From NCBI RefSeq assembly GCF_964656455.1, contig NC_135717.1, forward strand, positions 16,758,775 through 16,822,774: a stretch of DNA of 64,000 nucleotides. The letters run 5' to 3'. Source of the DNA: Halichoerus grypus (Eukaryota; Chordata; Mammalia; Carnivora; Phocidae). Shown here one piece after another: positions 63,311 to 64,000 of this stretch; the stretch's first letter is position 1, and every line of letters begins with the position of its first letter. The notes beneath the pieces were generated by a model. It was not told the DNA's origin. It saw only the letters and a program-made list of their open reading frames with translations, and searched no databases. The translations under genes and the position numbers were made by a program.

Positions 63311-63689
63311 CTGAGGGACCAGGTAAAGAGAATGGGTGGACACTCGAGAGAGGACCGAGAAAGAGGCATGGCACCAGTCTTTGGGCGAGGTAGAAAGAGC
63401 CCACCCGACAGTCAGACTGGGCAGTGACGTGGGCTGAGTCTGATGTGAACTCAGCCAGGATGTAGCTCTGTGGTTCTGTTCCCACTCAGGCTTCCCCGCC
63501 GTGTCACCAAATCGGGATGTTCTACGTCTGCAATGCATCTGTCCCCTTCTCTGTAGAGCGTGTTTGCCACCACATGGGCCCGGCCATCCTCTCTTGCCTG
63601 ACAACCGTGCTCACTTACTCATTTGGTCCCTGACTTCGTTCTTCCTCTTGTCGTGTCTTTTTTCCACAGAGCAAGCTGGAGTAATCTTT

Positions 63690-64000
63690 TTTAAAAATGT
63701 CTATCAGACCACACGTTTCCCTTTCTTAAAAACCCTTCATCCCTTGCCATCGCTCTTTAGATTAAAACCCCAGCTGCTTATGAGGAACTGGAAGGCCCCT
63801 ATTTCTCCCCTGTTGTCTCACTTGCTCACCACACCCCTGTCACGCTGACCTTTTTTCTGTTCCTCCAGCTTGCCCGCCCTTCCCCACCTCCGGCCCCTGA
63901 GCTGGCTCTTCTCTGACTTCAAAGCCCTGCCCACATTCCTCATGTGGCTGTTTGATTCTCATCTTTTGTATCTCAGCTCAAATGTCATCTCAGACTGAAT
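63690..64000. mobile_element. L2-like fragment at window edge
   Basis: Reads as the L2 3' region: CTTAAAAACCCTTCATCCC, GAGGAACTGGAAGGCCCCTA and, at the edge, CAGCTCAAATGTCATCTCAG. Confidence 0.6.

Overview
This is mammalian nuclear DNA, most likely from a caniform carnivoran of the arctoid type (bear, seal or mustelid-like). About forty tRNA-Lys-derived Can-SINE copies, in both orientations, run through the window. They have the carnivore-specific head (GGGGCGCCTGGGTGGCTCAG), a CT-rich middle and an AATAAATAAAATCTT tail, and many keep intact target-site duplications. Older L1, L2 and MIR remnants fill the rest. The species cannot be fixed from sequence alone.

The gene order matches the segment of human 16p11.2 around ITGAL, read in reverse. 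From left to right on the + strand: the last exon of ZNF785 (664-1577); complete ZNF688 (three coding exons, 9408-11714); a decayed KRAB zinc-finger paralogue (about 17.7-20.4 kb); complete ZNF764 (three coding exons, 21774-23960); a decayed zinc-finger fragment on the - strand (about 28.48-28.94 kb); and complete ZNF768 (two coding exons, 30990-32939). Convergent to these on the - strand are the last 22 coding exons of ITGAL (integrin alpha-L, CD11a), from 63310 down to the stop codon at 38554. The exons for the N-terminal propeller blades and the I domain lie beyond the right edge. I checked splice sites and reading phase across every junction, and all genes called functional stay open.

ZNF785, ZNF688, ZNF764 and the 17.7-20.4 kb pseudogene form one tandem family. 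They share a KRAB-A exon (196 nt coding in both intact copies), a 114-nt second exon, a zinc-finger terminal exon and an unusual C-terminal tail (PPVxFxxYPDIFxECG-like). The three copies with visible 5' ends also share GCCAT-type promoter elements in CpG-rich DNA. ZNF768 is a different type: no KRAB domain, an N-terminal array of about 18 heptads (EPQSPGY-like) and ten C2H2 fingers. ITGAL is a leukocyte surface receptor and is functionally unrelated to its ZNF neighbours.

I did not find a new multi-gene system. The best second-look items are the near-identity of the ZNF688 and ZNF764 KRAB exons (suggesting gene conversion), the two unlisted zinc-finger relics, the shared C-terminal tail, the promoter elements kept on a dead gene, several nested or chimeric SINE structures, and a weak but apparently obligatory splice donor in ITGAL.
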